Shown in pieces: positions 17,395 through 25,460 of a DNA stretch of 64,000 nt; within the stretch, counting starts at the first letter, position 1; each line of letters opens with the position of its first letter. This DNA comes from Desulfofalx alkaliphila DSM 12257. Lineage in GTDB: Bacteria > Bacillota > Desulfotomaculia > Desulfotomaculales > Desulfohalotomaculaceae. The notes under the pieces were generated by a model. That model saw only the letters and a program-made list of their open reading frames with translations. It did no database searches and was not told the origin of the DNA. The position numbers were made by a program, and so were the translations under genes. The stretch is taken from assembly GCF_000711975.1 (NCBI RefSeq), contig NZ_JONT01000002.1, forward strand, positions 145,400-209,399. Direction: 5' to 3'.

Positions 17395-17592
17395 ATGATT
17401 AAAGTCAACGGAAAAGATTTTCAATGGGAGGAAGGGCTTACCGTGCAAAAAATGTTGGAAAAAAAGAATTATACCTTTCCCCACATTGTGATTAAAATTA
17501 ACGGTAAGTATATACCACCGGAGGACTACCAAACCACAATAATAAACAAGGGAGATGACGTTGAAGCCATCCACCTGATTACCGGCGGCTAA
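17395..17592 (+). CDS. ThiS/MoaD-like sulfur-carrier protein
   Basis: A 65-aa beta-grasp protein ending in the diagnostic Gly-Gly, as in ThiS and MoaD, where the terminal glycine is adenylated and carries sulfur. Motifs include VNGKDFQWEEGLTV and the late DDVEAIHLITGG. MoaD-like genes next to AOR-family genes are common and suggest a role in making or loading the tungstopterin cofactor. A good GAGGTGG site precedes the ATG. It is the last gene of the operon, followed by a terminator. Confidence 0.88.
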   Translation: MIKVNGKDFQWEEGLTVQKMLEKKNYTFPHIVIKINGKYIPPEDYQTTIINKGDDVEAIHLITGG

Positions 17593-17623
17593 ATAAAACT
17601 GTGCCAGTGACACTGCCGTAAGC

Positions 17624-17664
17624 AATAAACAAGCTCGGTTTATCGGACTGGGCTTGTTTTATTA
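17624..17664 (+). terminator. Terminator of the oxidoreductase operon
   Basis: AACAAGC and GCTTGTT close an imperfect stem with a long internal loop, followed by TTTTATTAT. It separates the AOR operon from deoC. Confidence 0.72.
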
Positions 17665-17710
17665 TATCTAAACTTGGTAGCATTATATAAAAAGCCAAAG
17701 GAGATTAATA

Positions 17711-18394
17711 ATGAAAACCAAGAAGCAATTGGCCGCAATGATTGACCATACACTGCTGAGGCCCACCGCCACCAAAGATGATATTATAATGCTGTGTAAA
17801 GAAGCAGCGGATTATAGTTTTGCTTCCGTTTGTGTAAATCCTTGCCATGTGCCTTTGGCAGTGGAGCAGCTGCAGGGAACAGATATAGCCGTTTGTACGG
17901 TAATCGGTTTTCCCTTAGGTTGCTCAACCACCGCTGCCAAGACCTTTGAGGCGAAGGATGCTGTTAGTAACGGTGCCCAGGAATTAGATATGGTCATTAA
18001 TATCGGAGCATTAAAGGCGGGCAAGCAAGAAATTGTTTTAGAGGACATAAAAGCGGTGGTGGCTGCTGCCCAAGTCATTAACCCAAGCGTAATCATTAAA
18101 GTTATAATTGAAACATGCTATCTAAGCAAAGACGAAAAAATTACTGCCTGTCAACTGGCCCGCAGGGCAGGTGCCCACTATGTGAAAAACAGCACCGGTT
18201 TTGGTAGCGGCGGTGCCACTGTGGAGGATGTGTGGCTGATGCGTAAGACAGTGGGACCACACCTGGGGGTAAAGGCAGCCGGAGGAATTAAAACAGCCTC
18301 CCAGGCCCTCGCCTTAATAGAAGCAGGGGCCACCAGAATAGGAGCCAGCGCCGGTATAGCAATAGTTAATGAAATGGCCGGGGAAGAATATTAA
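17711..18394 (+). CDS. deoC: Deoxyribose-phosphate aldolase
   Basis: The enzyme cleaves 2-deoxyribose 5-phosphate to glyceraldehyde 3-phosphate and acetaldehyde in deoxynucleoside breakdown. The 227-aa TIM-barrel protein has the family blocks [38 protein letters not shown] containing the Schiff-base lysine, [12 protein letters not shown] and [10 protein letters not shown] with the second active-site lysine. AAAGGAG precedes the ATG. It stands alone after a terminator. Its acetaldehyde product could in principle feed the nearby aldehyde oxidoreductase, but nothing in the sequence links them in regulation. Confidence 0.95.
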   Translation: MKTKKQLAAMIDHTLLRPTATKDDIIMLCKEAADYSFASVCVNPCHVPLAVEQLQGTDIAVCTVIGFPLGCSTTAAKTFEAKDAVSNGAQELDMVINIGALKAGKQEIVLEDIKAVVAAAQVINPSVIIKVIIETCYLSKDEKITACQLARRAGAHYVKNSTGFGSGGATVEDVWLMRKTVGPHLGVKAAGGIKTASQALALIEAGATRIGASAGIAIVNEMAGEEY

Positions 18395-18542
18395 CATCTT
18401 AGTATTTTGGCATCAAAAGAGGACAAATATCAAAGATTATTTTATATGTGCTTAAAATGTAGATTTGATTTGATTACTTGACGGACAATTTAAAATAATG
18501 CAATAATGTAATAGTGAGAATATACCATAGGTGGTGCATATA

Positions 18543-19463
18543 ATGACTGTAAAAGACTTAGTAATAATTGGCGGTGGACCTGCCGGATTAACTGCCGGGC
18601 TGTATGCAGCCAGGGGAGCTTTAAATACCTTAATCATAGAAAGGGGAATGCCCGGCGGGCAGGCAGCAGCAACGGAGCGGGTAGAAAACTATCCGGGTTT
18701 TCCGGATGGTATCGATGGCCCAGATTTGTCAATGAAAATGGCTGAACAAGCCCAGCGTTTTGGATGTGAAATAATATATTCTGACGTTGACAAATTAGAA
18801 TTGCATGAAAAGGGTTTCAAAATTACTTATTCAGATGAAGAGGTAATAGCGAAAGCAGTGATAGTAGCCACCGGCGCTAAACCCAAGTTTATTGGGGTAA
18901 AAGGTGAACAAGAATTCCATGGCAAAGGAGTATCCTATTGTGCTACCTGTGACGGAGCATTTTTTAGGGACGGTACCTTGGCAGTGATTGGCGGCGGGGA
19001 CGCTGCGGTGGAAGAGGCGATGTTTTTAACTAAGTTTGCAGCCAAAGTGTACATTGTACATCGCCGGGGCCAGTTAAGGGCCACCAAGATCTTGCAGCAG
19101 AGAGCCTTTGACAACCCCAAAATAGAATTTGTATGGCATTCGGTGTTGACAGAAATTAAGGGCCAAGAAAAGGTTACCGGCATAGAGGTAAAGGATGTGC
19201 GGACCAACGAACTTAGTGAGATTAAGGTAGACGGTGTCTTTATATATGTGGGCACTGAGGCAAACTCAGACTTAATAAAGGATCTGGTACAATTGGACGA
19301 AAGGGGCTATGTAATAACCCAAGAAGATACCGGCACAGGTGTACCCGGTCTCTATGTTGTGGGTGACTTAAGGCAGAAACCATTGCGGCAGGTGATTACC
19401 GCCGCTGCAGACGGTGCCATAGCAGCAGCCCAGGTGGAAAAATATCTTGCATCATTGGAGTAA
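18543..19463 (+). CDS. trxB: Thioredoxin reductase
   Basis: A flavoprotein that reduces thioredoxin with NADPH. FAD motif GGGPAGLTAGLYAARG is near the N-terminus, the redox-active CATC is near residue 135, the NADPH motif GGGDAAVEEAMFLTK follows, and GVPGLYVVGDLRQKPLRQVITAAADGAIAA closes the protein. ATG 18543 is supported by AGGTGGTG; an upstream GTG at 18531 sits inside that site. TTGACG at 18478-18483 with a poor -10 is a possible promoter. It is monocistronic with a strong terminator. Confidence 0.95.
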   Translation: MTVKDLVIIGGGPAGLTAGLYAARGALNTLIIERGMPGGQAAATERVENYPGFPDGIDGPDLSMKMAEQAQRFGCEIIYSDVDKLELHEKGFKITYSDEEVIAKAVIVATGAKPKFIGVKGEQEFHGKGVSYCATCDGAFFRDGTLAVIGGGDAAVEEAMFLTKFAAKVYIVHRRGQLRATKILQQRAFDNPKIEFVWHSVLTEIKGQEKVTGIEVKDVRTNELSEIKVDGVFIYVGTEANSDLIKDLVQLDERGYVITQEDTGTGVPGLYVVGDLRQKPLRQVITAAADGAIAAAQVEKYLASLE

Positions 19464-19505
19464 TGAAATAGGGCGGACAATACTTGTCCGCCCTATATTT
19501 CATTA
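19462..19505 (+). terminator. Terminator of trxB
   Basis: ATAGGGCGGACAA (19468-19480) pairs with TTGTCCGCCCTAT (19484-19496) around three bases, extended by AATGAA/TTCATT outside. The tail ATTTCATT is short of a pure T run. Confidence 0.85.
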
Positions 19506-19680
19506 CTGCCTCCATTAACAAAGGGGCGGCGGTGGAAACCCGTATCTGAAAAAAATAAAGAAGCAGGGGTTTTCTGGATTATTTTTTAAATGGCTCTATT
19601 AAAGGTAAATGTTGATGTTTTGTGTATTTTCCTATACTCTGCTATAACTAGGTAATTTAGTTCGTCAGGAGGAAAGCGGG

Positions 19681-19853
19681 ATATGAGAAAAGAGCTTTGT
19701 GAGTTGTTAAAGGATTTATCAAAACTAAGTCAAACTGAAAAAAATAGTCTATCAGGCTATTAAACGCCAGATAGACCCTGCTTCCACTGCTAAAGGTCGG
19801 TTAATAGACGAAATGAGAGAAACACGTTTTAAAGAAGGTTTTGAATGTCCTCA
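19681..19853 (+). pseudogene. IS1595-like transposase, 5' fragment
   Basis: The fragment opens with MRKELCELLKDLSKLSQTEK, hits a stop, and continues one frame over as RLIDEMRETRFKEGFECPH. That is the zinc-ribbon start (FxxGxxCPHC) of IS1595-group transposases. It ends abruptly at the IS3-like insertion. Confidence 0.65.
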
Positions 19854-20235
19854 TTGATTCTTAGCACTTTTGCTGCTGCATATCCCCGAGCTATCCATTT
19901 GTCGACTATTTCAATTTTCTCAGAGAGTCGGGGTTGTTCTTTTTTAAGAGATCCCTCAGTATGTGTATTTCAAGGTCCTTTTCACCTAGCAATTCTTTTA
20001 ATTTGGCGTTTTCACTTTCTAACTCTTTAAACTCTTTAGGTGATGGGATATACTTGGCAATTCGTTTATCTTTATTTGAGGTATTATCCCAGGCTTTATG
20101 GTTATTTTTCTTGGCTTTTAGCCAGCCATATACTGTAGTAGGGGCTACCTCGTGTCGCTTTGCTACTTTATGGACGCTTCCCACTTCTTCGACTTCTTTA
20201 AGAATCTGTTCTTTGACCTCTTTGGGGTACATTAC
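19854..20235 (-). pseudogene. IS3-family transposase remnant (orfA and start of orfB)
   Basis: The 108-aa OrfA at 19906-20232 has an N-terminal HTH (KEVKEQILKEVEEVGSVHKVAKRHEVAPTTVYGWLK) and a leucine-zipper-like coil (ELESENAKLKELLGEKDLEIHILRDLL), as usual in IS3 OrfA. A minus-strand frame overlapping its end begins orfB (LSEKIEIVDKWIARGYAAAKVLRINEDIQ) and is cut off near 19854. The catalytic DDE part is missing. Confidence 0.75.
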
Positions 20236-20258
20236 TCAAATCCAGTTAGGGGGCTTAA

Positions 20259-20656
20259 TAGAAACCTCAACTGGAAAAAGTTATTGGCCCTAAACTTAAT
20301 GCAGAAATGTATTGGTTACAGACGCTTGGAGAGCATATAAGACCTATGCGATAGAGAATGGTATTAAACATTATCGCATTAAGTCTAACAGTGGAAAGCA
20401 CGTTATTAAAGGGCTTTACCATATTCAAAATGTTAATGCGATTCATTCACGCTTAAAGCAGTGTATTGACCGTTTTGAAGGTGTAGCCAGTAAGTATCTT
20501 GATAATTACTTAGCATGGTTCTTATTTATAGATAACCGTGGACATGAAAGCACCAGGCAGAATATCAAAGATATGTTACTGTCTTCCTTTAAGTTTGAGG
20601 TAGTTGAAACGTTTGATAATATTCGGCAATCAAGTTTTAATGTCTCGGAGAGTTAA
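20259..20656 (+). pseudogene. IS1595-like transposase, 3' fragment
   Basis: After a one-base frameshift near 20308, the sequence reads VTDAWRAYKTYAIENGIKHYRI, then HVIKGLYHIQNVNAIHSRLKQ and KYLDNYLAWFLF, the C-terminal DDE part of ISXO2/IS1595 transposases. Upstream, KPQLEKVIGPKLNAEM is in the other frame. It completes the fragment at 19681 apart from the missing centre. Confidence 0.78.
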
Positions 20657-20776
20657 TAATGCACATTAGATGGTAAATGTAGTAGGAAAATATAGTAAAG
20701 AGGTTTTCCTTTCTTACTTCAGAATATAACCACCATATAAATTCATGTTCTTAATAAATTCAGGGGGAAATACAAT

Positions 20777-21244
20777 ATGAAAACAAAAAAAGCTATAGTT
20801 GTTGTCACTGGTTTGCTATGTGTAGTTGCATTAATTAGCTTGCTAAAGAAGGACTTGTGGGAAGTAAACTCAGAGTTGTTGAGGGAAGAAATACTGTCAA
20901 TTGATCAATCTGTTGAAACAATAAATTTGTTAGATGTAACGCCATTTGAATGGGATGTAGCCTATTCATTTGACCCATATACTCCTAAGGAAAAAATTTA
21001 TAGTACGATAGGCTATAAATGGCAAAACATTAAAGAAACAGTAAGTGAAGGAATGAATCAATTAGTTTTTTTAAAGGACGGTAAAGTGGTTTGTTATTTA
21101 TATGGATACCCTACTAATAACGGATATAGTATATCTTTCACAACAGGAAATCATACAGATGTTGCTTCTATCCTAAGTGTAAGGAATGATCTTGATTTTC
21201 AAATAATTAGAAGTGATGGCATCATATATTTGAGAAACTACTAA
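20777..21244 (+). CDS. Hypothetical membrane-anchored protein, 155 aa
   Basis: I do not recognise this protein. A basic start (MKTKKA) and one hydrophobic segment (residues 7-24) suggest an uncleaved signal anchor with the rest outside the cell. The outer part is mixed alpha/beta with one cysteine. AGGGGGA precedes the ATG. It is AT-richer than its neighbours and sits beside insertion-sequence debris, which hints at recent acquisition. Confidence 0.65.
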   Translation: MKTKKAIVVVTGLLCVVALISLLKKDLWEVNSELLREEILSIDQSVETINLLDVTPFEWDVAYSFDPYTPKEKIYSTIGYKWQNIKETVSEGMNQLVFLKDGKVVCYLYGYPTNNGYSISFTTGNHTDVASILSVRNDLDFQIIRSDGIIYLRNY

Positions 21245-21340
21245 TAAAATTTTCTTCAACTAATGGCAAGATTTGTACAGGGTCGTCATCAACAACCGAG
21301 TAATTTGTTGATTTAATCATATATTATATGCTGAAAACAA

Positions 21341-21355
21341 GCGGTCAAAGACCGC
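21341..21355. repeat. GCGGTC-AAA-GACCGC mini-hairpin
   Basis: A perfect 6-bp inverted repeat followed by CCCTACA. It resembles the dispersed GTAGGGGCGGTC-type palindromic repeats of many bacterial intergenic regions. The whole gap 21245-21578 contains no gene, only this repeat, a CGCATTT/AAATGCG hairpin at 21387-21406 and two terminators. Confidence 0.5.
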
Positions 21356-21405
21356 CCCTACAATACAATTATCAATGTTTTGAATTCGCATTTTCTATAA
21401 AATGC

Positions 21406-21443
21406 GTCAGAGATGCATAAAAAAGTAGCACCTCTGACTTTTT
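21406..21443 (+). terminator. Likely terminator of the 20777 gene
   Basis: GTCAGAG pairs with CTCTGAC, with an inner TGC/GCA pair, followed by TTTTTA. It lies 160 bases after the stop. Confidence 0.65.
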
Positions 21444-21477
21444 ACTAAAATATCAACAATAAACATTAACTGAGCCT

Positions 21478-21512
21478 TAAAAATAAATAGAGCTGTATCC
21501 GAAGATACAGCT
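21478..21512 (-). terminator. UUCG-tetraloop terminator of the 21579 gene
   Basis: On the reverse strand AGCTGTATC and GATACAGCT form a perfect 9-bp stem closed by C(UUCG)G, an exceptionally stable RNA tetraloop, followed by CTATTTATTTTT. The loop sequence fixes the direction of use. Confidence 0.82.
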
Positions 21513-21578
21513 ATAAAAAGGGAGAGGAGATTGAGGTATCGTTCTACCTATAATCTAGTATAACCATAATAACAGAAA

Positions 21579-22016
21579 CTATAACGAAAATATTTTTGTG
21601 GGATACCTTAAATCAAACAAATCGGCTATCCACAAAACAACAACAAAGCCGATGATATTAAGCCCTAAGCTGTTCAACAAACTCCACTTTAGGTGCTGGA
21701 AATAACCAATTTTAATAAAAAACCATTCCACCAATAGAAATACCACCGCCAAACCCACAGTAACAAGCGGTTTTAACAAGCGGTCTTCCGGAACCAGGCG
21801 CTTAAGCAGTATGCCGTTGGCAAAGTTTGCAATGATATAAAACAATGGCACACCGGCCATTGCATACAGTGGCGCCTTATAGCGAAAGGCCCCCAATTGC
21901 ACCAAGGTTACATCCAACATTAAAGTTACCGCCACAGCCGCCAGACCGGCCGGCCAAAGTTTATTAATGCCGGGACTGCGTACTAATAAAAATACCAAGG
22001 CCAATGAAACAAACAT
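21579..22016 (-). CDS. Small integral membrane protein, possibly CBO0543 family
   Basis: A 145-aa protein with four or five hydrophobic helices, starting FVSLALVFLLV and ending in WIADLFDLRYPTKIF. The pattern resembles the CBO0543-type membrane proteins of spore-forming Firmicutes, but I hold this loosely. The start is uncertain: no good ribosome site precedes the ATG at 22016, and GGGGGG lies about 25 bases upstream. It is transcribed alone. Confidence 0.7.
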   Translation of the reverse strand: MFVSLALVFLLVRSPGINKLWPAGLAAVAVTLMLDVTLVQLGAFRYKAPLYAMAGVPLFYIIANFANGILLKRLVPEDRLLKPLVTVGLAVVFLLVEWFFIKIGYFQHLKWSLLNSLGLNIIGFVVVLWIADLFDLRYPTKIFSL

Positions 22017-22053
22017 TAGAGCTACCCACGCAAAGGTAACCCCCCTTATCGTC

Positions 22054-22087
22054 TAACACCGACCAAGTGGCTAGGGCGGTGTTTTTT
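22054..22087 (+). terminator. Orphan forward terminator hairpin
   Basis: AACACCG and CGGTGTT flank a 15-base loop and run into TTTTTT. No forward gene ends here, since the adjacent gene is on the other strand. It may end an antisense or small RNA, or act on read-through. Confidence 0.5.
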
Positions 22088-22239
22088 ATATATAATGTTT
22101 ACTATAAGATACAAAGATATGTAACATAATTGCAGGGAAACTAATGGCATTGTAGAAATTGTTATTTTACTGACACAGGGGCATATCGAGTTTTACTGTT
22201 TTGACTTTATAAATGGCTTTGAAAGGAGTAGTATTAGTT

Positions 22240-22377
22240 TTGGAAAGTCTCTTGTTGATTGCTGTTGGTGCAGCGGCCTTGTACTTGGTTATTAAATTTT
22301 TGGTTGGAATAGTAAGGATGATATTTGGCTTTGCAATTTTAGCAGGGGTGGTGTGGGCTATATTTCAACTTTTATAG
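22240..22377 (+). CDS. Small membrane protein, 45 aa
   Basis: A TTG-started frame (MESLLLIAVGAAALYLVIKF...) encodes a protein that is almost entirely hydrophobic, in two segments split by VRMIF. AAGGAG lies 11 bases upstream. It ends 80 bases before the HtrA-like gene. The unbroken hydrophobic pattern with a good ribosome site supports coding; function is unknown. Confidence 0.6.
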   Translation: MESLLLIAVGAAALYLVIKFLVGIVRMIFGFAILAGVVWAIFQLL

Positions 22378-22458
22378 TCCATATGGCGGCAAAACAGAGT
22401 GAAAAGGGCAAATGAAAAGCTGATACCATCACACAGAAAAAGGTTTGGAGCTGTTCTT

Positions 22459-23358
22459 ATGCACAAGGATCGGTTAAATCATAGGGAAGATGAATATGAA
22501 TTTGAATTGGATGAAGATGGACTACCCCCTGAGGACCTGCTGGCCGAAATTGATCCTGATTATCAAGAATATGATGAGCACTATGATGATGAGGATGACG
22601 ATGATTTAGACCATGAAGCGGCAGGCAGATCGCCGTGGGTAAGAATTATTGCTTTTATCACCGCCATGGCCTTTGTGGCAGTGGTGGTGGGAAGCACAGT
22701 GTCGGCTCTAAACTTACCAATGGCTGGGCTGTTGGCTGAGTCCTTGAAGCTAAAAAAAGATATGGACAGTAATATGCTGCATTCGGTGGTGCAGATTAGG
22801 ACAGTGGCCCGCAAGCCCGATGCCATGGCAATTGGCCAAAGTTCCGGTACCGGTTTTAATATTCATCCAAACGGTATAATTGTCACTAACCATCATGTTA
22901 TTGAAGGGGCATTGAACATGGCAGTTACTTTTCCCAATGGACAAATTTACCGTGCCGAAAAATGGATTAGCAGGCCGGAATACGACTTGGCAATAATTAA
23001 ACTGGATGGTAAAGACCTGCCTAAGGTCCCCATAAATTCTGATTTTCCACCGGCATCCGGTGACAGTGTAAGGATTGTCGGCAACCCATTGGGTTATAAC
23101 AATGTGGTGGTTGAGGGCACTGTGGACGGTTATCTTAGGGTTCAAGGGACCTCGGATAAAGTTATAGCCCTGGATGCCCCCATTTACCCCGGCAATAGCG
23201 GCAGCCCGGTATTTGACAGCAGCGGCGCAGTAATAGGTGTTGTTTTTGCCACTGCACGCATCACCCATGAGGGGGAGGAAAGGGTGAGGGGTCTAGCGGT
23301 GCCCATTGAAAAGGTACTTAATTTACAAAGAAATCTGCTCAATGACTGGACCACCTAA
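22459..23358 (+). CDS. HtrA/DegP-like trypsin-fold serine protease without PDZ
   Basis: A membrane-anchored S1C-type protease. A very acidic cytoplasmic head (runs of D and E around residues 25-55) precedes one transmembrane helix (about 63-85) and the protease domain outside the cell. The triad is readable as H146 (TNHHV), D176 (EYDLAI) and S247 (GNSGSP). No PDZ domain follows. ATG 22459 with GGAG eight bases upstream is preferred over GTG 22399, which lacks a site. A role in extracytoplasmic quality control is inferred from the family. Confidence 0.88.
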   Translation: MHKDRLNHREDEYEFELDEDGLPPEDLLAEIDPDYQEYDEHYDDEDDDDLDHEAAGRSPWVRIIAFITAMAFVAVVVGSTVSALNLPMAGLLAESLKLKKDMDSNMLHSVVQIRTVARKPDAMAIGQSSGTGFNIHPNGIIVTNHHVIEGALNMAVTFPNGQIYRAEKWISRPEYDLAIIKLDGKDLPKVPINSDFPPASGDSVRIVGNPLGYNNVVVEGTVDGYLRVQGTSDKVIALDAPIYPGNSGSPVFDSSGAVIGVVFATARITHEGEERVRGLAVPIEKVLNLQRNLLNDWTT

Positions 23359-23370
23359 CGGTGTAAACAT

Positions 23371-23416
23371 AATTAAGGCCTGTGCCTAAGTCTAAAGACC
23401 GGCACAGGCCTTAATT
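23371..23416 (+). terminator. Terminator of the protease gene
   Basis: AATTAAGGCCTGTGCC pairs with GGCACAGGCCTTAATT (16 bp) around a 14-base loop, ending in TTTGTT. Its symmetry allows use from either side. Confidence 0.85.
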
Positions 23417-23530
23417 TGTTATTAACCGCCTCTTCCCAGGGGTAGCAAACTACATAAAAAATCAAGTAACGCCACCTGGCTTTAAGTAATAGAATGTAGC
23501 AACTGGATAAAAAAGGGAGTGATGGCAAAT

Positions 23531-24487
23531 ATGGGAATCTTCTCCGGCAGAATTAGAAGGTTGCTGCTACCCTTGGTAATTGTGCTGATATTTGCAGTGT
23601 TATCAGTCTACAATTACTCAAGGGACCAAGCTGACGTACAGAGGTTAGATGGCTTTAGTTTTATTGTGATGAGTGACAGCCAAGGTTCTTCATCGGGTGT
23701 CAATGAAAAAGTTTTGGGTGCCCTTATGGATAACATTAAGGAGTTATCTAATCAACCGAGATTTATTTTGTTTGCCGGGGATATGGTCCACGGCAACTCA
23801 AAGGATTTGCCCAGGGAACTGGAGCGTTGGAAGAGAATAATGCAAGGGTATACTTATTTTCCGGCCATAGGAAACCATGAGAAGAACGAATCGCTTTTTA
23901 GCAATACCTTTGGCAGTCTACCCAATGATCAGTTACCCGGGTACAGGCGTACGGTCTATTATTTTGATTACGGTAATTCCAGATTTATAGTGTTAAATTC
24001 CATCCGCCGGGATGCCGCTAGGAATTATGTTGTGGATGCAAATCAGCGGGTCTGGTTGGAAAAATTATTGTCGAGCAGTAATAAAACTCATAACTTTGTC
24101 ATGCTTCATGTTATGCCTTACCCAGTGGGGCGGCATTACGGGAGGGCCTTAGATGCAAACCCAAACGAACGGGATGCCCTGTGGGCAATTTTTGATCGGC
24201 ACAGGGTATCTGCTGTGTTTGTTGGTCACGAGCATAATTACAATCGCCGGCTGGTGGATAGCTCATTTAGCAGTAATTATTATAAATTTTACAATGAGAT
24301 CTATCAAATAACCGCAGGGGGAGCAGGGGGGCCTTTGGATTCTGCAGTAAGGGATAAGAGAAATGTGGTGGTTGGGCCGGTTTCAACACATCATTATGTC
24401 CTGGTTGAGGTAAGGGGTGGTTCTGCATCCTTTAGCGTTTTTGATCTTCAAAATAGGCTCATTGACAGTTTCAAAATAGAAAGGTAA
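23531..24487 (+). CDS. Membrane-anchored calcineurin-like metallophosphoesterase
   Basis: One N-terminal hydrophobic helix (about residues 12-28) anchors a metallophosphoesterase domain outside the cell. Metal-binding motifs are MSDSQG, FAGDMVHG, IGNHEKN, an isolated LHVMP and VFVGHEHNYNRR, matching purple-acid-phosphatase-like enzymes. Three closely spaced starts exist (GTG 23519, ATG 23522, ATG 23531); only the last has proper spacing from AAGGGAG. Substrate unknown. Monocistronic. Confidence 0.88.
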   Translation: MGIFSGRIRRLLLPLVIVLIFAVLSVYNYSRDQADVQRLDGFSFIVMSDSQGSSSGVNEKVLGALMDNIKELSNQPRFILFAGDMVHGNSKDLPRELERWKRIMQGYTYFPAIGNHEKNESLFSNTFGSLPNDQLPGYRRTVYYFDYGNSRFIVLNSIRRDAARNYVVDANQRVWLEKLLSSSNKTHNFVMLHVMPYPVGRHYGRALDANPNERDALWAIFDRHRVSAVFVGHEHNYNRRLVDSSFSSNYYKFYNEIYQITAGGAGGPLDSAVRDKRNVVVGPVSTHHYVLVEVRGGSASFSVFDLQNRLIDSFKIER

Positions 24488-24589
24488 ATTAAACATATTC
24501 TCCTTTGGGCCAAATTAATAAAACAAGAGGATTGTTGGTAATAATGGCAAATAATGATATTATTAACGGTCAAAAGGAGAGTGTTGCTA

Positions 24590-25279
24590 ATGAAGTTATC
24601 TTTCATCGGTCATGCGGGATTTATTATCGAACATCAAGGTGTAAAAATAGCAGTGGACCCCTTTATTACCGGGAATTCCAAGGCAAAAATTAAAGTGTCG
24701 GATATTAAGGTCGATTATGTACTTGTGAGCCACGGCCACGGTGATCACCTGGGTGATGCCATACAAATTGCCAAAACCTGTAATGCCTTAGTAATTGGTG
24801 TATTTGAGATTGCTAATTACTGTGCCCGAAAGGGGGCCCGGGCCCACGGCATGCATATTGGCGGCAGTCATCAATTTGGTGACTTTAAGGTTAAATTGAC
24901 CATGGCGCTGCACGGCAGTTCCATTGGAGGGGACAGTGGACCGGCAGAGTATTTAGGTAACCCCTGCGGTTTTCTTATTAGCCTGGATGGTATCACAATA
25001 TATCACGCCGGAGATACAGGTTTATTTGGTGATATGGAGTTAATTGGCAAACACCACAGTATTGATATGGCCTTATTGCCCATTGGCGATAATTTTACCA
25101 TGGGTATAGATGATGCTGTGGAAGCGGTAAAGATGTTAAAGCCAAAGCTGGCAATACCAATGCACTACAATACCTTTCCGCTAATTGAGCAAAACCCCCT
25201 TGAATTTAAAGAGAAGGTGGAATCCCAAACTGATTCCAAGGTAGTTATTTTGGAGCCCGGTGAGAGTATAAACAATTAA
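24590..25279 (+). CDS. UPF0173 metal-dependent hydrolase (YtkL/UlaG-like)
   Basis: A 229-aa metallo-beta-lactamase-fold hydrolase. Family motifs are MKLSFIGHAGFII, VDPFITGN, the metal site SHGHGDHLGD, YHAGDTGLFGDM and PMHYNTFP. ATG 24590 is chosen for AAAGGAGA nine bases upstream. The family is widespread and conserved but its physiological substrate is not established. A 16-bp hairpin overlaps its stop codon. Confidence 0.92.
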   Translation: MKLSFIGHAGFIIEHQGVKIAVDPFITGNSKAKIKVSDIKVDYVLVSHGHGDHLGDAIQIAKTCNALVIGVFEIANYCARKGARAHGMHIGGSHQFGDFKVKLTMALHGSSIGGDSGPAEYLGNPCGFLISLDGITIYHAGDTGLFGDMELIGKHHSIDMALLPIGDNFTMGIDDAVEAVKMLKPKLAIPMHYNTFPLIEQNPLEFKEKVESQTDSKVVILEPGESINN

Positions 25280-25306
25280 GGGTACACAAATGTACCCTTA
25301 ATTGTT
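25271..25306 (+). terminator. Terminator of the UPF0173 gene
   Basis: AACAATTAAGGGTACA pairs with TGTACCCTTAATTGTT around CAAA and includes the stop codon in its left arm. The T tract is weak. Confidence 0.8.
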
Positions 25307-25460
25307 TATTATTGCCCCAAGTTGCGGCGGCTTACCATTGACTGTGTGTGCTGCCCCGTATTCGGCGCCGCATTTCCTTTTGCACCCAGCCCTGCTAGAC
25401 CGGCGGTTTTTGCCGGTATTGCCGGCCACTTACTCTTGGTAGGCCCTATAAATCAGCCCC

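Larger units (their letters stand above)
19591..20656. mobile_element. Decayed IS1595-like element split by an IS3-like fragment
   Basis: Forward-strand pieces of an IS1595/ISXO2-type transposase lie at 19681-19853 and 20259-20656. Between them, on the reverse strand, is an IS3-type transposase fragment. GGCTCTATTAAAGGTAAATG at 19591 may be the left terminal repeat of the outer element; no clear matching right end was found near 20660. Both transposases are frameshifted or truncated, so neither should be active. Confidence 0.7.

Noticed and set aside
17605..17615. CAGTGACACTG palindrome after the ThiS-like gene
   Set aside because: An 11-bp palindrome just before a terminator is too short to interpret and has no second copy nearby.
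24505..24693. Forward frame ahead of the UPF0173 hydrolase
   Set aside because: It overlaps the start of the hydrolase in another frame and has no ribosome site or family signal.
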